Shown here: positions 9,401 through 14,494 of the stretch, piece after piece
Layout: every line of letters starts with the position of its first letter
Numbering within the stretch: position 1 is the stretch's first letter
Origin: Gemmatimonadota bacterium
Lineage (GTDB): Bacteria; Gemmatimonadota; Gemmatimonadetes; Longimicrobiales; Longimicrobiaceae
Direction of reading: 5' to 3'
Length of the DNA: 14,494 bases
Assembly (NCBI GenBank): GCA_019240375.1
Contig: JAFAYN010000215.1
Location: 1-14,494, forward strand
Notes under the pieces: generated by a model
What the model was told of the DNA's origin: nothing
Database searches by the model: none
Seen by the model: only the letters and a program-made list of their open reading frames with translations
Made by a program: the position numbers and the translations under genes

Positions 9401-9586
9401 ATCTGGAACGCGATGGGCTATGCGCTGCTGGGGGGGCTCGCCAGCTCGACGGTACTGGTGCTCACGGTGACCCCGGCACTATATCTTCTCTTCGAGCGGG
9501 GCCCTGAACGGAAGCGCCTCGCCGCCCCGGAGCCTTCGAAGGACGCCGCGGGGGTGCCGGACGATCTCGTGCCGGTGCTGGTCTAG
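6425..9586 (+). CDS. RND efflux permease 2 (AcrB-like superfamily)
   Basis: A 1053-residue RND permease. I chose the GTG at 6425: it overlaps the amidohydrolase TGA as GTGA and puts the canonical N-terminus (VIRLAISRPIAIAMAYLAV, a TM1 followed by IPIELLPDTELPRL) at the start. The open frame runs much further upstream, but that part is an out-of-frame read-through of the amidohydrolase gene. TM4 has MGFGLVIDNSVVVLEN (D406-N407) and TM10 has GGVVVNNAMLLVDHVNQ, with N933 at the AcrB K940 position. TM7 is near 533-553 and TM8 starts near 868. The second periplasmic half has a Gly/Pro-rich turn (YGGGGSPPS). It is clearly different in sequence from permease 1, so this is not a recent duplication. 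No adaptor or channel gene follows. It probably uses the upstream adaptor and TolC, either as its own pump or as a partner of permease 1. Confidence 0.94.
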   Translation: MIRLAISRPIAIAMAYLAVALLGVAAWVRIPIELLPDTELPRLTVSASWRGASPEATEAFLTSPLEAAIQQVRGVEKVSSTSEDRNGTGIASIEVEFARGTDMDFVRLELSERLAALDQDLPDGAARPTVESYVPKEFQEQNRPFLRYTVTGPYTPEALRQHVNDVVAPELRQVEGVADVSVQGGRDRLLEIELDPNRALALGLDPETVRQRVGELEYVREAGTVREGGTEYTVAIRQQARGAAEVRRLPLLTDHGRIVRLEDVAVVRDTYEEPFSYYRIDGFPAVSFTVQKEAGINAVAVADRVKERVAALAPLHPGGVRLILDDDESEAIRAQLTDLRGRALSGGIIVFVVLLFFLRSLRSAAIVFSSIAFSVLITLNFIYFGGLTLNVLTLMGLAMGFGLVIDNSVVVLENVYRRRRLGDSAEEAAERGAREMVLPVLAATLTTIIVFIPFVYLQGELRLFYIPLAVVVGLTNVASLLVTFTFIPALAGRLLRVERWRGPRAVPAVRTVPEREPAYTRLYGAMIRGSLRFPWSVVAVSVLALAGSGYLFDRYVDRGTVWRPWWNQRSYIGISIDLPRGEELERTDELTRFFEARLRQLPEVSRFTTNVRPQSARIVVDFPDSLKNTDVPVAIKEQMEEYSHLFGGAEVRVYGYGPSFYGGGGSPPSYSIQVLGYNYETVRRIAEDLGERLKRFPRIQDVDTNSSGSWFTRDRATEVVLRIDRRRLALHSLSARDVAGRVAAAVGGQSRRDRLRLEGEELGFIVRTGDRERMDLLALQELLIPAPSGEAVRLGDVATLEEREVLSRILREDQQYQRTVSYEFRGPAKLGDRTQASVLRATRLPAGYQVTGKEDWRWSSEEQEQVYGVLAVSLLLIFMVTAALFESIRLPLCVLLTVPMALIGVFLTFFFTDASFTREAFIGVIMMGGVVVNNAMLLVDHVNQLRREEGLLLEPAIVRGTLERVRPILMTSAVTILGLLPLVVYSEAADANIWNAMGYALLGGLASSTVLVLTVTPALYLLFERGPERKRLAAPEPSKDAAGVPDDLVPVLV

Positions 9587-9655
9587 AAGCACGCCATCCA
9601 CCCGTTCCTCCCCGGGCTCCGGTCTCTTCCACTCCCTTCGATACGTCCCACCGCC

Positions 9656-9659
9656 GGAG
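9656..9659 (+). promoter_or_regulatory. Shine-Dalgarno site of the DUF4440-like gene
   Basis: A GGAG lies 7 nt before the ATG at 9667. It is one of the few well-placed ribosome binding sites in the window and supports that start. The 80-nt gap 9587-9666 otherwise holds a CCCGGG-centred GC-rich stretch and no promoter I can identify. Confidence 0.5.
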
Positions 9660-9666
9660 CCAGTCC

Positions 9667-10578
9667 ATGCACCGAACCATCGCCGCCGCGCTCGGATTCC
9701 TCGTGTGCGCCACCGGGGCGTCCGCGCAGGGACGCGCCCCCGCGGACACCTCGCTCCTTTCGCTGGTGAACGCGGAAAAGGGCTTTTCCGCCGCGTCCGC
9801 CGCCCACGGGATGAAGGACGCCTTCCTCGCCAACGCCGCCGACGACGGGGTGGTGTTCGGCCCGGGCGGTCCCGCCAACGCGAAGGAGCAGTGGGAGAAA
9901 GGGCGCAACCCGCCGGTGCTGCTCACCTGGCGCCCCGCCTTCGCAGAGGTTTCCGCCGCGGGGGACCTGGGGTTCACCACCGGCCCCTTCGAGATCCAGC
10001 CCGACGCGGCCGGGGCGAAGCCTGCGTACGGCCACTACATGACCATCTGGCGCCGGCAGCCAGACGGGGAGTGGAAGTTCGCGGTGGACCTCGGCACCTC
10101 CAACTCCACGCCCACCCGGTCGTACCCGGACTGGCAGCCGCCCGCGTCCGCGCGCCGGGCGGCTCCCGCGCGCATGGTGGACACCGCGGCGGCGCGGGCT
10201 TCGCTCCTGGCGGCGGAGCGGCGGCTGATCGCCGAGTCCGCTTCGCGCGGGCGGGCGGCGGCGCTGCTGGCCCACGCCGCGGACGACGTCCGGCTGCACC
10301 ACGAGGGGGTGGAGCCGGTGATGGGGAAGGCGGAGGTGCGTGCGGCGCTGGCGGAGCGGAGCGGGGAGTCCGGGTGGACGCCCACCCACTCCGACGTGGC
10401 CGCCTCGGGCGACTTCGGGTACGTGTACGGACGGTACCAGGCGGGGAGCGCCGGGGCGGGGAACTACGTGCGCATCTGGGAGCGGAAGCCCGGGGGCGAG
10501 TGGAAGGTGGCGCTCGACCTCACCAGCCCGCCGCCTCCGCCGCGTCCGGCTCCTGCCGCGGCTCCTCCGGCCCGGTAG
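9667..10578 (+). CDS. Secreted tandem SnoaL/DUF4440-like protein
   Basis: A 303-residue protein with a signal peptide (residues 1-20, ending GASA before Q21). Two homologous NTF2-like domains follow, roughly 28-148 and 172-288. Each ends in the same kind of strand pair: HYMTIWRRQPDGEWKFAVDL (123-142) and NYVRIWERKPGGEWKVALDL (266-285). Each is preceded by 'S/A.A.GDLGF/GDFGY' (98-103; 248-252). The 'IW.R.P.GEWK' pattern is typical of DUF4440/SnoaL-like proteins, a fold used for small-ligand binding or for hydrolase and isomerase activity; no catalytic set can be assigned here. The C-terminus is a Pro/Ala tail (288-303), perhaps disordered. It lies 80 nt downstream of the second RND gene on the same strand, so it could be the last gene of that operon, although the gap and its own GGAG allow independent expression. 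Function unknown. Confidence 0.85.
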   Translation: MHRTIAAALGFLVCATGASAQGRAPADTSLLSLVNAEKGFSAASAAHGMKDAFLANAADDGVVFGPGGPANAKEQWEKGRNPPVLLTWRPAFAEVSAAGDLGFTTGPFEIQPDAAGAKPAYGHYMTIWRRQPDGEWKFAVDLGTSNSTPTRSYPDWQPPASARRAAPARMVDTAAARASLLAAERRLIAESASRGRAAALLAHAADDVRLHHEGVEPVMGKAEVRAALAERSGESGWTPTHSDVAASGDFGYVYGRYQAGSAGAGNYVRIWERKPGGEWKVALDLTSPPPPPRPAPAAAPPAR

Positions 10579-10606
10579 GGTCGGCGCCTCCGCTGGCGGT
10601 CGAGTG

Positions 10607-10621
10607 CGGAGGTATCCTCCG
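10607..10621. repeat. Perfect 6-bp hairpin after the DUF4440-like gene
   Basis: CGGAGG and CCTCCG are separated by TAT, 29 bases after the TAG stop. A GC-rich stem with a three-base loop would form in RNA from either strand. No T-run follows, so it is not a classical intrinsic terminator, but it may contribute to 3'-end formation or stability together with the adjacent repeat. Confidence 0.5.
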
Positions 10622-10661
10622 GAAACGAATGAACTCGCTTCGCTCAGACAAATTCGTTTCC
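10621..10661. repeat. Inverted repeat GGAAACGAAT / ATTCGTTTCC
   Basis: A perfect 10-bp inverted repeat has arms at 10621-10630 and 10652-10661. It flanks a 21-nt interior that includes ACTCGCTTCGCTCAGAC. The arms are much more AT-rich than everything around them. The position, between two convergent genes, and the palindromic build suggest a dispersed extragenic palindrome or a bidirectional terminator. I infer the dispersed nature; only one copy is in this window. Confidence 0.6.
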
Positions 10662-10713
10662 TGCGGACACCCCCGCCCTCTCCCTTCCGGGCCCTCGTCC
10701 ACGAGGCACGACA

Positions 10714-10766
10714 ACCCCTCTCCCAGGATTGGGAGAGGGGTGGCGCGAAGCGCCGGGGTGAGGGCC
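10714..10766. repeat. REP-like stem-loop element CCCTCTCCC/GGGAGAGGG
   Basis: An 11-bp perfect stem has arms at 10714-10724 and 10731-10741 and a loop of AGGATT. It is followed directly by a second small hairpin (GGCGC-GAA-GCGCC, 10742-10754) and a GGGGTGAGGGC segment. On the minus strand this reads GGCCCTCACCCC, hairpin, CCCTCTCCCA. That pattern resembles short extragenic repeats seen in multiple copies in many GC-rich genomes. The last base of the element touches the TAG stop of the ABC permease gene (10766-10768), so the element sits exactly at that gene's 3' end and could act as its terminator. Confidence 0.6.
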
Positions 10767-12355
10767 TACGGTGCCACCCCCCGCGGCCGCACCCACCTTT
10801 CCGCCACCCCCAGCACCCCGTCCACCGCCAGCGCCAGGAGCGCGGCGGGGATCGCCCCGGACAGGATCATCCGCGCGTCGGAGAGCGCCAGCCCGGCGGC
10901 GATCGGGTCGCCGAGGCCGCCCGCGCCGATGAAGGCGGCCAGCGTCGCGGTCCCCACGTTCATCACGGCGGCGGTGCGGATCCCCGCCATCAGGGTGGGC
11001 GCGGCCAGGGGGAGCCGGACGTGGCGCAGCACCTGCCCCGGTGTCATCCCCAGCGCCCGGGCGGCCTCGGTGGCGTCGGGACCGGCGTCCCTCACCCCCG
11101 TGTAGGTGTTGCGGACGATCGGGTACAGCGAGTACAGGAAGAGCGCCACCAGCGCGGGCGTCACCCCGATCCCCAGGAGCGGGATCATGAAGGCGAGCAG
11201 GGCGATGCTGGGGATGGTCTGGAGGAGCCCCACCCCGCGGATCGCCGCCTCGGCGGTGCCGCCCCGGACGCGCTCCAGCACCACTCCCAGCGGCACCGCG
11301 ACCAGGGTCGCCCCGGCCAGCGAGAGCCCCACCAGCAGCAGGTGGCGCAGCGTCATCGCGAGCAGGTCCGCGCGCCGGGTCCACAGGTAGCCGAAAAAGG
11401 ACTCCCGTCCGGCTCCGGCCGTCCGGACCGCCGCGCTCGTGGCCGTTGAGCCCTTCAGCCCCAGCTCCCGCAGCGCGTCCGCGGCCACCCTGGGGATCTC
11501 CTCGCCGTCCACCTCCACGCGCCGGTTCAGGGCGCGCATCCGCTCCTCGTCCAGGCGCCCGCTCAGTTCCGTCAGCGCGGCGACCGCGCCCGGCGACTCG
11601 CGCCAGAGCCGGCTTCCCACCAGCGCCGCGGCCTCGTACGGGGGGAAGAAGCGCCGGTCGTCCCTGAGCACCGCCAGGCCGTAGCGGGCGATGGCGCCGT
11701 CGGTGGAGTAGCCGTCCACCACGTCCACGGCGCCGCTGGCGAGCGCCTGGTACTTCACCGCCTGGCTCAGCGCGCGGACCTCCGCCGGGTGGAGACCGTA
11801 GGCGCGCTGGAGGCCCGGTAGCCCGTCCGCCCTCCCGATGAAGTCCGGGGTGAAGCCGGCGCGCAGCCCCGATCCCGACTTCGCCAGGTCGCTCAGGGTG
11901 CCGAGCCCCAGCTTCTGCGCGGTCTCGCGCCTCACGGCGATGGCGTAGGTGTTCTCGAAGCCCAGCGGGGGGAGCCAGTGGACACCGAAGCGCGCCTCGC
12001 TCCCCCGCGCCACCCGGCGGAACGCTTCGCGCGGGTCGTGGACCGGCTCCTCGCCCAGGATGGCGAGGAGGCCGGTGCCGGTGTACTCCGGGTACACGTC
12101 GATTGCCCCGGTGCGCAGCGCGCGGAAGGCGATCTCGGTGGCGCCCAGCCCCGGGCGCCGCTCCACCCGGAAGCCGCGCGCTTCCAGCAGCTGCGCGAAC
12201 ATCTCCGCCAGCAGGTAGCTCTCGCCGAAGGGCTTGGAGGCGACGGTCACCGGCCGGTCGCTGGCGGGGCCGCGTGGGGCCTGGGCGGCGCTCCCGCGCG
12301 TCGCGAGGCAGAGCGCAGGAAGGAGAACCAGGAGGAGGAGACGAAGGCGCTTCAC
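10766..12355 (-). CDS. Fused substrate-binding/permease of an OpuC-like ABC importer, candidate EgtU
   Basis: A 529-residue two-domain protein. The start is the GTG at 12355-12353, overlapping the ATPase stop as GTGA; it gives a signal peptide (1 to about 24, MKRLRLLLLVLLPALCLA, then GSAA). Residues 35-300 are an OpuAC/ProX-type binding domain, with VASKPFGESYLLAEM (38-52), RPGLGATEIAFRAL, IDVYPEYTGTGL (85-96), FTPDFIGRADGLPGL (168-182), DGYSTDG (214-220) and FFPPYEAA (236-243). Residues 325-525 are a BPD_transp_1 permease with about five membrane helices and the EAA loop (EAARALGMTPG, 430-440, to P453). OpuC-class importers take up quaternary amines such as betaine, choline and carnitine, and also ergothioneine (EgtU). 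The divergent egtB gene makes ergothioneine, a trimethylammonium compound, the best substrate guess. Domain order is binding-then-permease, the opposite of OpuF and EgtU. Signal cleavage plus five helices fits an N-out topology. Confidence 0.88.
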   Translation of the reverse strand: MKRLRLLLLVLLPALCLATRGSAAQAPRGPASDRPVTVASKPFGESYLLAEMFAQLLEARGFRVERRPGLGATEIAFRALRTGAIDVYPEYTGTGLLAILGEEPVHDPREAFRRVARGSEARFGVHWLPPLGFENTYAIAVRRETAQKLGLGTLSDLAKSGSGLRAGFTPDFIGRADGLPGLQRAYGLHPAEVRALSQAVKYQALASGAVDVVDGYSTDGAIARYGLAVLRDDRRFFPPYEAAALVGSRLWRESPGAVAALTELSGRLDEERMRALNRRVEVDGEEIPRVAADALRELGLKGSTATSAAVRTAGAGRESFFGYLWTRRADLLAMTLRHLLLVGLSLAGATLVAVPLGVVLERVRGGTAEAAIRGVGLLQTIPSIALLAFMIPLLGIGVTPALVALFLYSLYPIVRNTYTGVRDAGPDATEAARALGMTPGQVLRHVRLPLAAPTLMAGIRTAAVMNVGTATLAAFIGAGGLGDPIAAGLALSDARMILSGAIPAALLALAVDGVLGVAERWVRPRGVAP

Positions 12356-13101
12356 GAGGCCACCACCCGGGCGCGGTGCAGCAGGTTTCGCACGTACTCC
12401 GTGGCCGGAGCGGCCAGGAGCTCGGCGGGCGGGGCGGTCTGCTCGATCCTTCCCCGGCGGAGCACGGCGACGCGGTCTGCGAGGAGGACGGCTTCGTGCA
12501 GGTCGTGGGTGACCAGCACGGTGGCGATCCCCAGCTCCGCGCGCAGCGCGCGGAAGACCTCCTGCAATTCGGCCCGGGTGATGGCGTCCAGCGCGCCGAA
12601 AGGCTCGTCCAGCAGGAGGAGCGAGGGGCGCGCGGCGAGCGCCCGCGCGATGGCGACCCGCTGCCGCTGCCCGCCGGAAAGCTCCCGCGGCCAGCGATCC
12701 CCGTAGCGCTCCGGCGGGAGCCCCACCCGGGCCAGCGCCTCCTCCGCCCTCGCCGCCGCATCCCCTTCTTCGCGCAGCCAGGGGACCAGGGCGGCGTTGC
12801 GGCGCACCGTCCAGTGCGGGAGGAGCCCGCCGTCCTGCTGCACGTAGCCGATCCGGCGGCGCAGCTCCACCGGGTCCAGCGTCCGCGCGTCGCGCCCCTC
12901 CACGCGCACCTCGCCCGCGTCCGGCTCCACCATTCGGTTGAAGCAGCGCAGGAGGGTGCTCTTCCCCGATCCGCTCTCCCCCACCAGCGCCACGCACTCG
13001 CCGCGGGCCACGGCCAGCGAAACCCCGTCGAGCGCCCGGGCCTCGCCGTAGCGCTTGACGACGCCCTCCGCCCGCAGTGCCGTGATGTCTTTGTCGGTCA
13101 T
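12352..13101 (-). CDS. ABC importer ATPase, OpuCA/ProV class (candidate EgtV)
   Basis: A 249-residue nucleotide-binding subunit. The ATG at 13101-13099 gives the natural N-terminus (MTDKDITALRAEGVVKRYGE); the open frame upstream is antisense to egtB and is ignored. Walker A is GESGSGKST (41-49), the Q-loop is YVQQDGGLLPHWTV (86-99), the signature is LSGGQRQRVAIARAL (141-155), Walker B is LLLLDEPFGALDA (161-173) and the switch histidine is H199 in VTHDLHEA. The sequence after Walker A (LLRCFNRMVEPDAGEV) and 'IGYVQQDGGLLPHWTV' are typical of the quaternary-amine importer group. It ends soon after the catalytic domain, without the CBS pair that OpuCA/ProV use to sense osmolarity or cyclic dinucleotides. 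It overlaps the fused binding/permease gene by 4 nt, forming a two-gene operon divergent from egtB. Confidence 0.93.
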   Translation of the reverse strand: MTDKDITALRAEGVVKRYGEARALDGVSLAVARGECVALVGESGSGKSTLLRCFNRMVEPDAGEVRVEGRDARTLDPVELRRRIGYVQQDGGLLPHWTVRRNAALVPWLREEGDAAARAEEALARVGLPPERYGDRWPRELSGGQRQRVAIARALAARPSLLLLDEPFGALDAITRAELQEVFRALRAELGIATVLVTHDLHEAVLLADRVAVLRRGRIEQTAPPAELLAAPATEYVRNLLHRARVVAS

Positions 13102-13267
13102 GTGGATGGAGCCGGGGTCGTCGTGGAGGCGCGCGGAAGGTGTCGCACAGTCTCTGCAAAGCCTGGACGCGGGCCTGCTCCTTGCGGAACGGTGGCGTGC
13201 GGAGCAGGTCCGCCCTAGCTTAACCAATGTCCCTCCATTCCCGCAAAACTCCCCACGTATTCGCGCC
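13102..13267. promoter_or_regulatory. Divergent intergenic promoter region between ABC operon and egtB
   Basis: These 166 bp separate two genes transcribed away from each other, so promoters for both must lie here or nearby. The AT-richest part is 13216-13260 (TAGCTTAACCAATG and CGCAAAACT). On the minus strand, TTGCGG (13243-13238), 18 nt, then TAAGCT resembles a weak sigma70-type promoter for the ABC genes, but the match is poor. I see no convincing operator palindrome and no Shine-Dalgarno sequence before either ATG. Confidence 0.35.
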
Positions 13268-14494
13268 ATGACACAGCAGACCCTGCTCGACCCGCGGACG
13301 GTGCGGATCGCCGAGATGCTCGCCGACGCCCGCGAGCGCACCCTGCTCCTGATCGCCCCGCTCCCCGAGGCGGAGCTGCGGGCGCAGCACAACCCGCTGA
13401 TGGGCCCGATCCTTTGGGACCTGGGGCACATCTCCCACTTCGAGGAGCTGTGGTTGCTGCGCAACCTGGAGGGGCCGGTGGAGTTCGGGGAGATGCCGGG
13501 GATGTTCAACCCCTTCGAGCACCCACGCCGCGTCCGTGGCCAGCTGCAGCTCCCCACCCTGGCCGAGACGCTGGAGGTGATGGCCGACGTGCGCCGGCGG
13601 GTGATGGCGAAGCTGGCGGTGCTCGAGCTGGATTCGGCCGACCCGCTGCTGCGCGACGGGTACGTGTTCCACATGGTCGCGCAGCACGAGTACCAGCACA
13701 ACGAGACCATGCTGCAGGCGCTCCAGCTCAAGACGGAAGGGTGGTACCGGGCGCCCCGAGCACGCGCCTTCGGTGAGCCGGCGTGGACTCCTTCGGGGAT
13801 GGTGCGCTTTCCCGGCGGCGAGGTGGAGAACGGCACCGACGACCGGAGCGCCGCGTACGACAACGAGCGCCCGCGGCACGCGGTCCGGCTCGCCCCGTTC
13901 GACATCGACGTGACGCCGGTCACCAACGGGGCGTACCTGGAGTTCATGGACGCGGGGGGGTACCGCGAGCGCCGCTGGTGGTCGGACGAGGGGTGGGGGT
14001 GGGCGCAGGAGACCGGGGCGGAGTCGCCGCAGTTCTGGGAGCGCGACGGCGGGGAGTGGCGGGTGCGGAGCATGGACCGGGTGGAGCCGCTGGACCCGCG
14101 CCGTCCGGTGTGCCACGTGTGCTGCCACGAGGCGGAGGCGTTCGCGCGCTGGGCGGGGAAGCGCCTCCCCACCGAGCACGAATGGGAGGCCGCCGCGTCG
14201 TGGGACCCCGCCACCGGGACGAAGCGCGCCTACCCCTGGGGTGACGAGGCGCCCACGGCGGAGGATGCCAACCTGGACCAGCTCGCCTTCGCGACGGCGC
14301 CGGTGGGGACCTTCCCGCGCAACGTGTCGCCCATCGGGTGCTACGGGATGATCGGCGACGTGTGGGAGTGGACCGCCAGCGACTTCCGCGCCTGGCCAGG
14401 CTACCAGACCTTCCCGTACCCGGAGTACTCCGAGGTCTTCTTCGGGAGCGAGTACAGGGTGCTGCGCGGCGGGTCGTGGGCCACGCGCCCGGGG
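13268..14494 (+). CDS. egtB: EgtB, ergothioneine biosynthesis sulfoxide synthase (3' end beyond window)
   Basis: 409 residues are visible from the ATG at 13268, open to the last base; a few dozen C-terminal residues are probably missing. EgtB is a non-haem iron enzyme that joins hercynine (trimethylhistidine) to a thiol donor, gamma-glutamylcysteine or cysteine, with O2 to form the sulfoxide precursor of ergothioneine. The N-terminal DinB-like domain (about 10-160) has ILWDLGHISHFEELWL with H54, and HEYQHNETM with H140 and H144; these are the three iron ligands of the family. The C-terminal formylglycine-generating-enzyme-like domain starts near 176, with VTPVTNGAYLEFM, WAGKRLPTEHEWE (295-307), GDVWEWTASDF (363-373), EYSEVFFG and YRVLRGGSWATRPG at the window end. 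R87/R88/R90 in FEHPRRVRG align with the arginines that in mycobacterial EgtB bind the gamma-glutamyl group; this is tentative. Its partner egtD is not in view and may lie downstream. Confidence 0.95.
   Translation, partial: MTQQTLLDPRTVRIAEMLADARERTLLLIAPLPEAELRAQHNPLMGPILWDLGHISHFEELWLLRNLEGPVEFGEMPGMFNPFEHPRRVRGQLQLPTLAETLEVMADVRRRVMAKLAVLELDSADPLLRDGYVFHMVAQHEYQHNETMLQALQLKTEGWYRAPRARAFGEPAWTPSGMVRFPGGEVENGTDDRSAAYDNERPRHAVRLAPFDIDVTPVTNGAYLEFMDAGGYRERRWWSDEGWGWAQETGAESPQFWERDGGEWRVRSMDRVEPLDPRRPVCHVCCHEAEAFARWAGKRLPTEHEWEAAASWDPATGTKRAYPWGDEAPTAEDANLDQLAFATAPVGTFPRNVSPIGCYGMIGDVWEWTASDFRAWPGYQTFPYPEYSEVFFGSEYRVLRGGSWATRPG

Noticed and set aside
13182..13221. Plus-strand TTGCGG and TAGCTT as an egtB promoter.
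   Set aside because: The spacing is 28 nt, too long for a sigma70-type promoter, and both boxes match poorly.
13102..14214. Upstream extension of the ABC ATPase frame on the minus strand.
   Set aside because: It runs antisense through egtB and has no recognisable domain. The ATPase begins naturally at 13101.
1..14494. tRNA, rRNA, CRISPR array, transposase or phage genes.
   Set aside because: No cloverleaf, regularly spaced repeat array, transposase motif or phage structural gene was seen on either strand; all coding space is taken by the listed genes.

Overview
The window is about 14.5 kb of very GC-rich DNA (third codon positions almost all G or C) with tightly packed genes. I infer a Gram-negative (diderm) soil-type bacterium. 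The codon style, the mostly weak Shine-Dalgarno signals, the RND/TolC content and the EgtB type would fit Gemmatimonadota (a Longimicrobium-like genome), but I could not confirm the taxonomy from this window.

Left block, 1-9586, plus strand: an envelope export operon. In order it holds the 3' end of a periplasmic adaptor (membrane fusion) gene, a TolC-type outer-membrane channel, a first RND permease, a predicted lipoprotein of the amidohydrolase/N-acyl-D-amino-acid deacylase superfamily, and a second, different RND permease. Spacings are 40, 15 and 22 nt and finally a 4-nt stop/start overlap, so the genes are probably co-transcribed and partly translationally coupled. The enzyme between the two pumps is the odd member, and it appears to lack the usual HxH metal motif.

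Middle, 9587-10765: a secreted protein with two tandem SnoaL/DUF4440-like (NTF2-fold) domains. It is followed by a 187-nt convergent intergenic region with several strong inverted repeats: an AT-richer 10-bp repeat and a CCCTCTCCC/GGGAGAGGG hairpin. These look like dispersed repeat elements and may act as a bidirectional terminator.

Right block, 10766-14494: a two-gene ABC importer on the minus strand of the OpuC/ProU osmoprotectant class (a fused substrate-binding plus permease protein and an ATPase, joined by a GTGA overlap). It is divergent across 166 bp from a plus-strand egtB gene (ergothioneine biosynthesis sulfoxide synthase), which runs off the window end. EgtUV, the known ergothioneine importer, belongs to the same OpuC-like class and also has a fused permease/binding protein. 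The simplest reading is therefore an ergothioneine uptake-plus-synthesis locus. Here the fusion has the binding domain first and the permease second, the reverse of the described EgtU/OpuF order.
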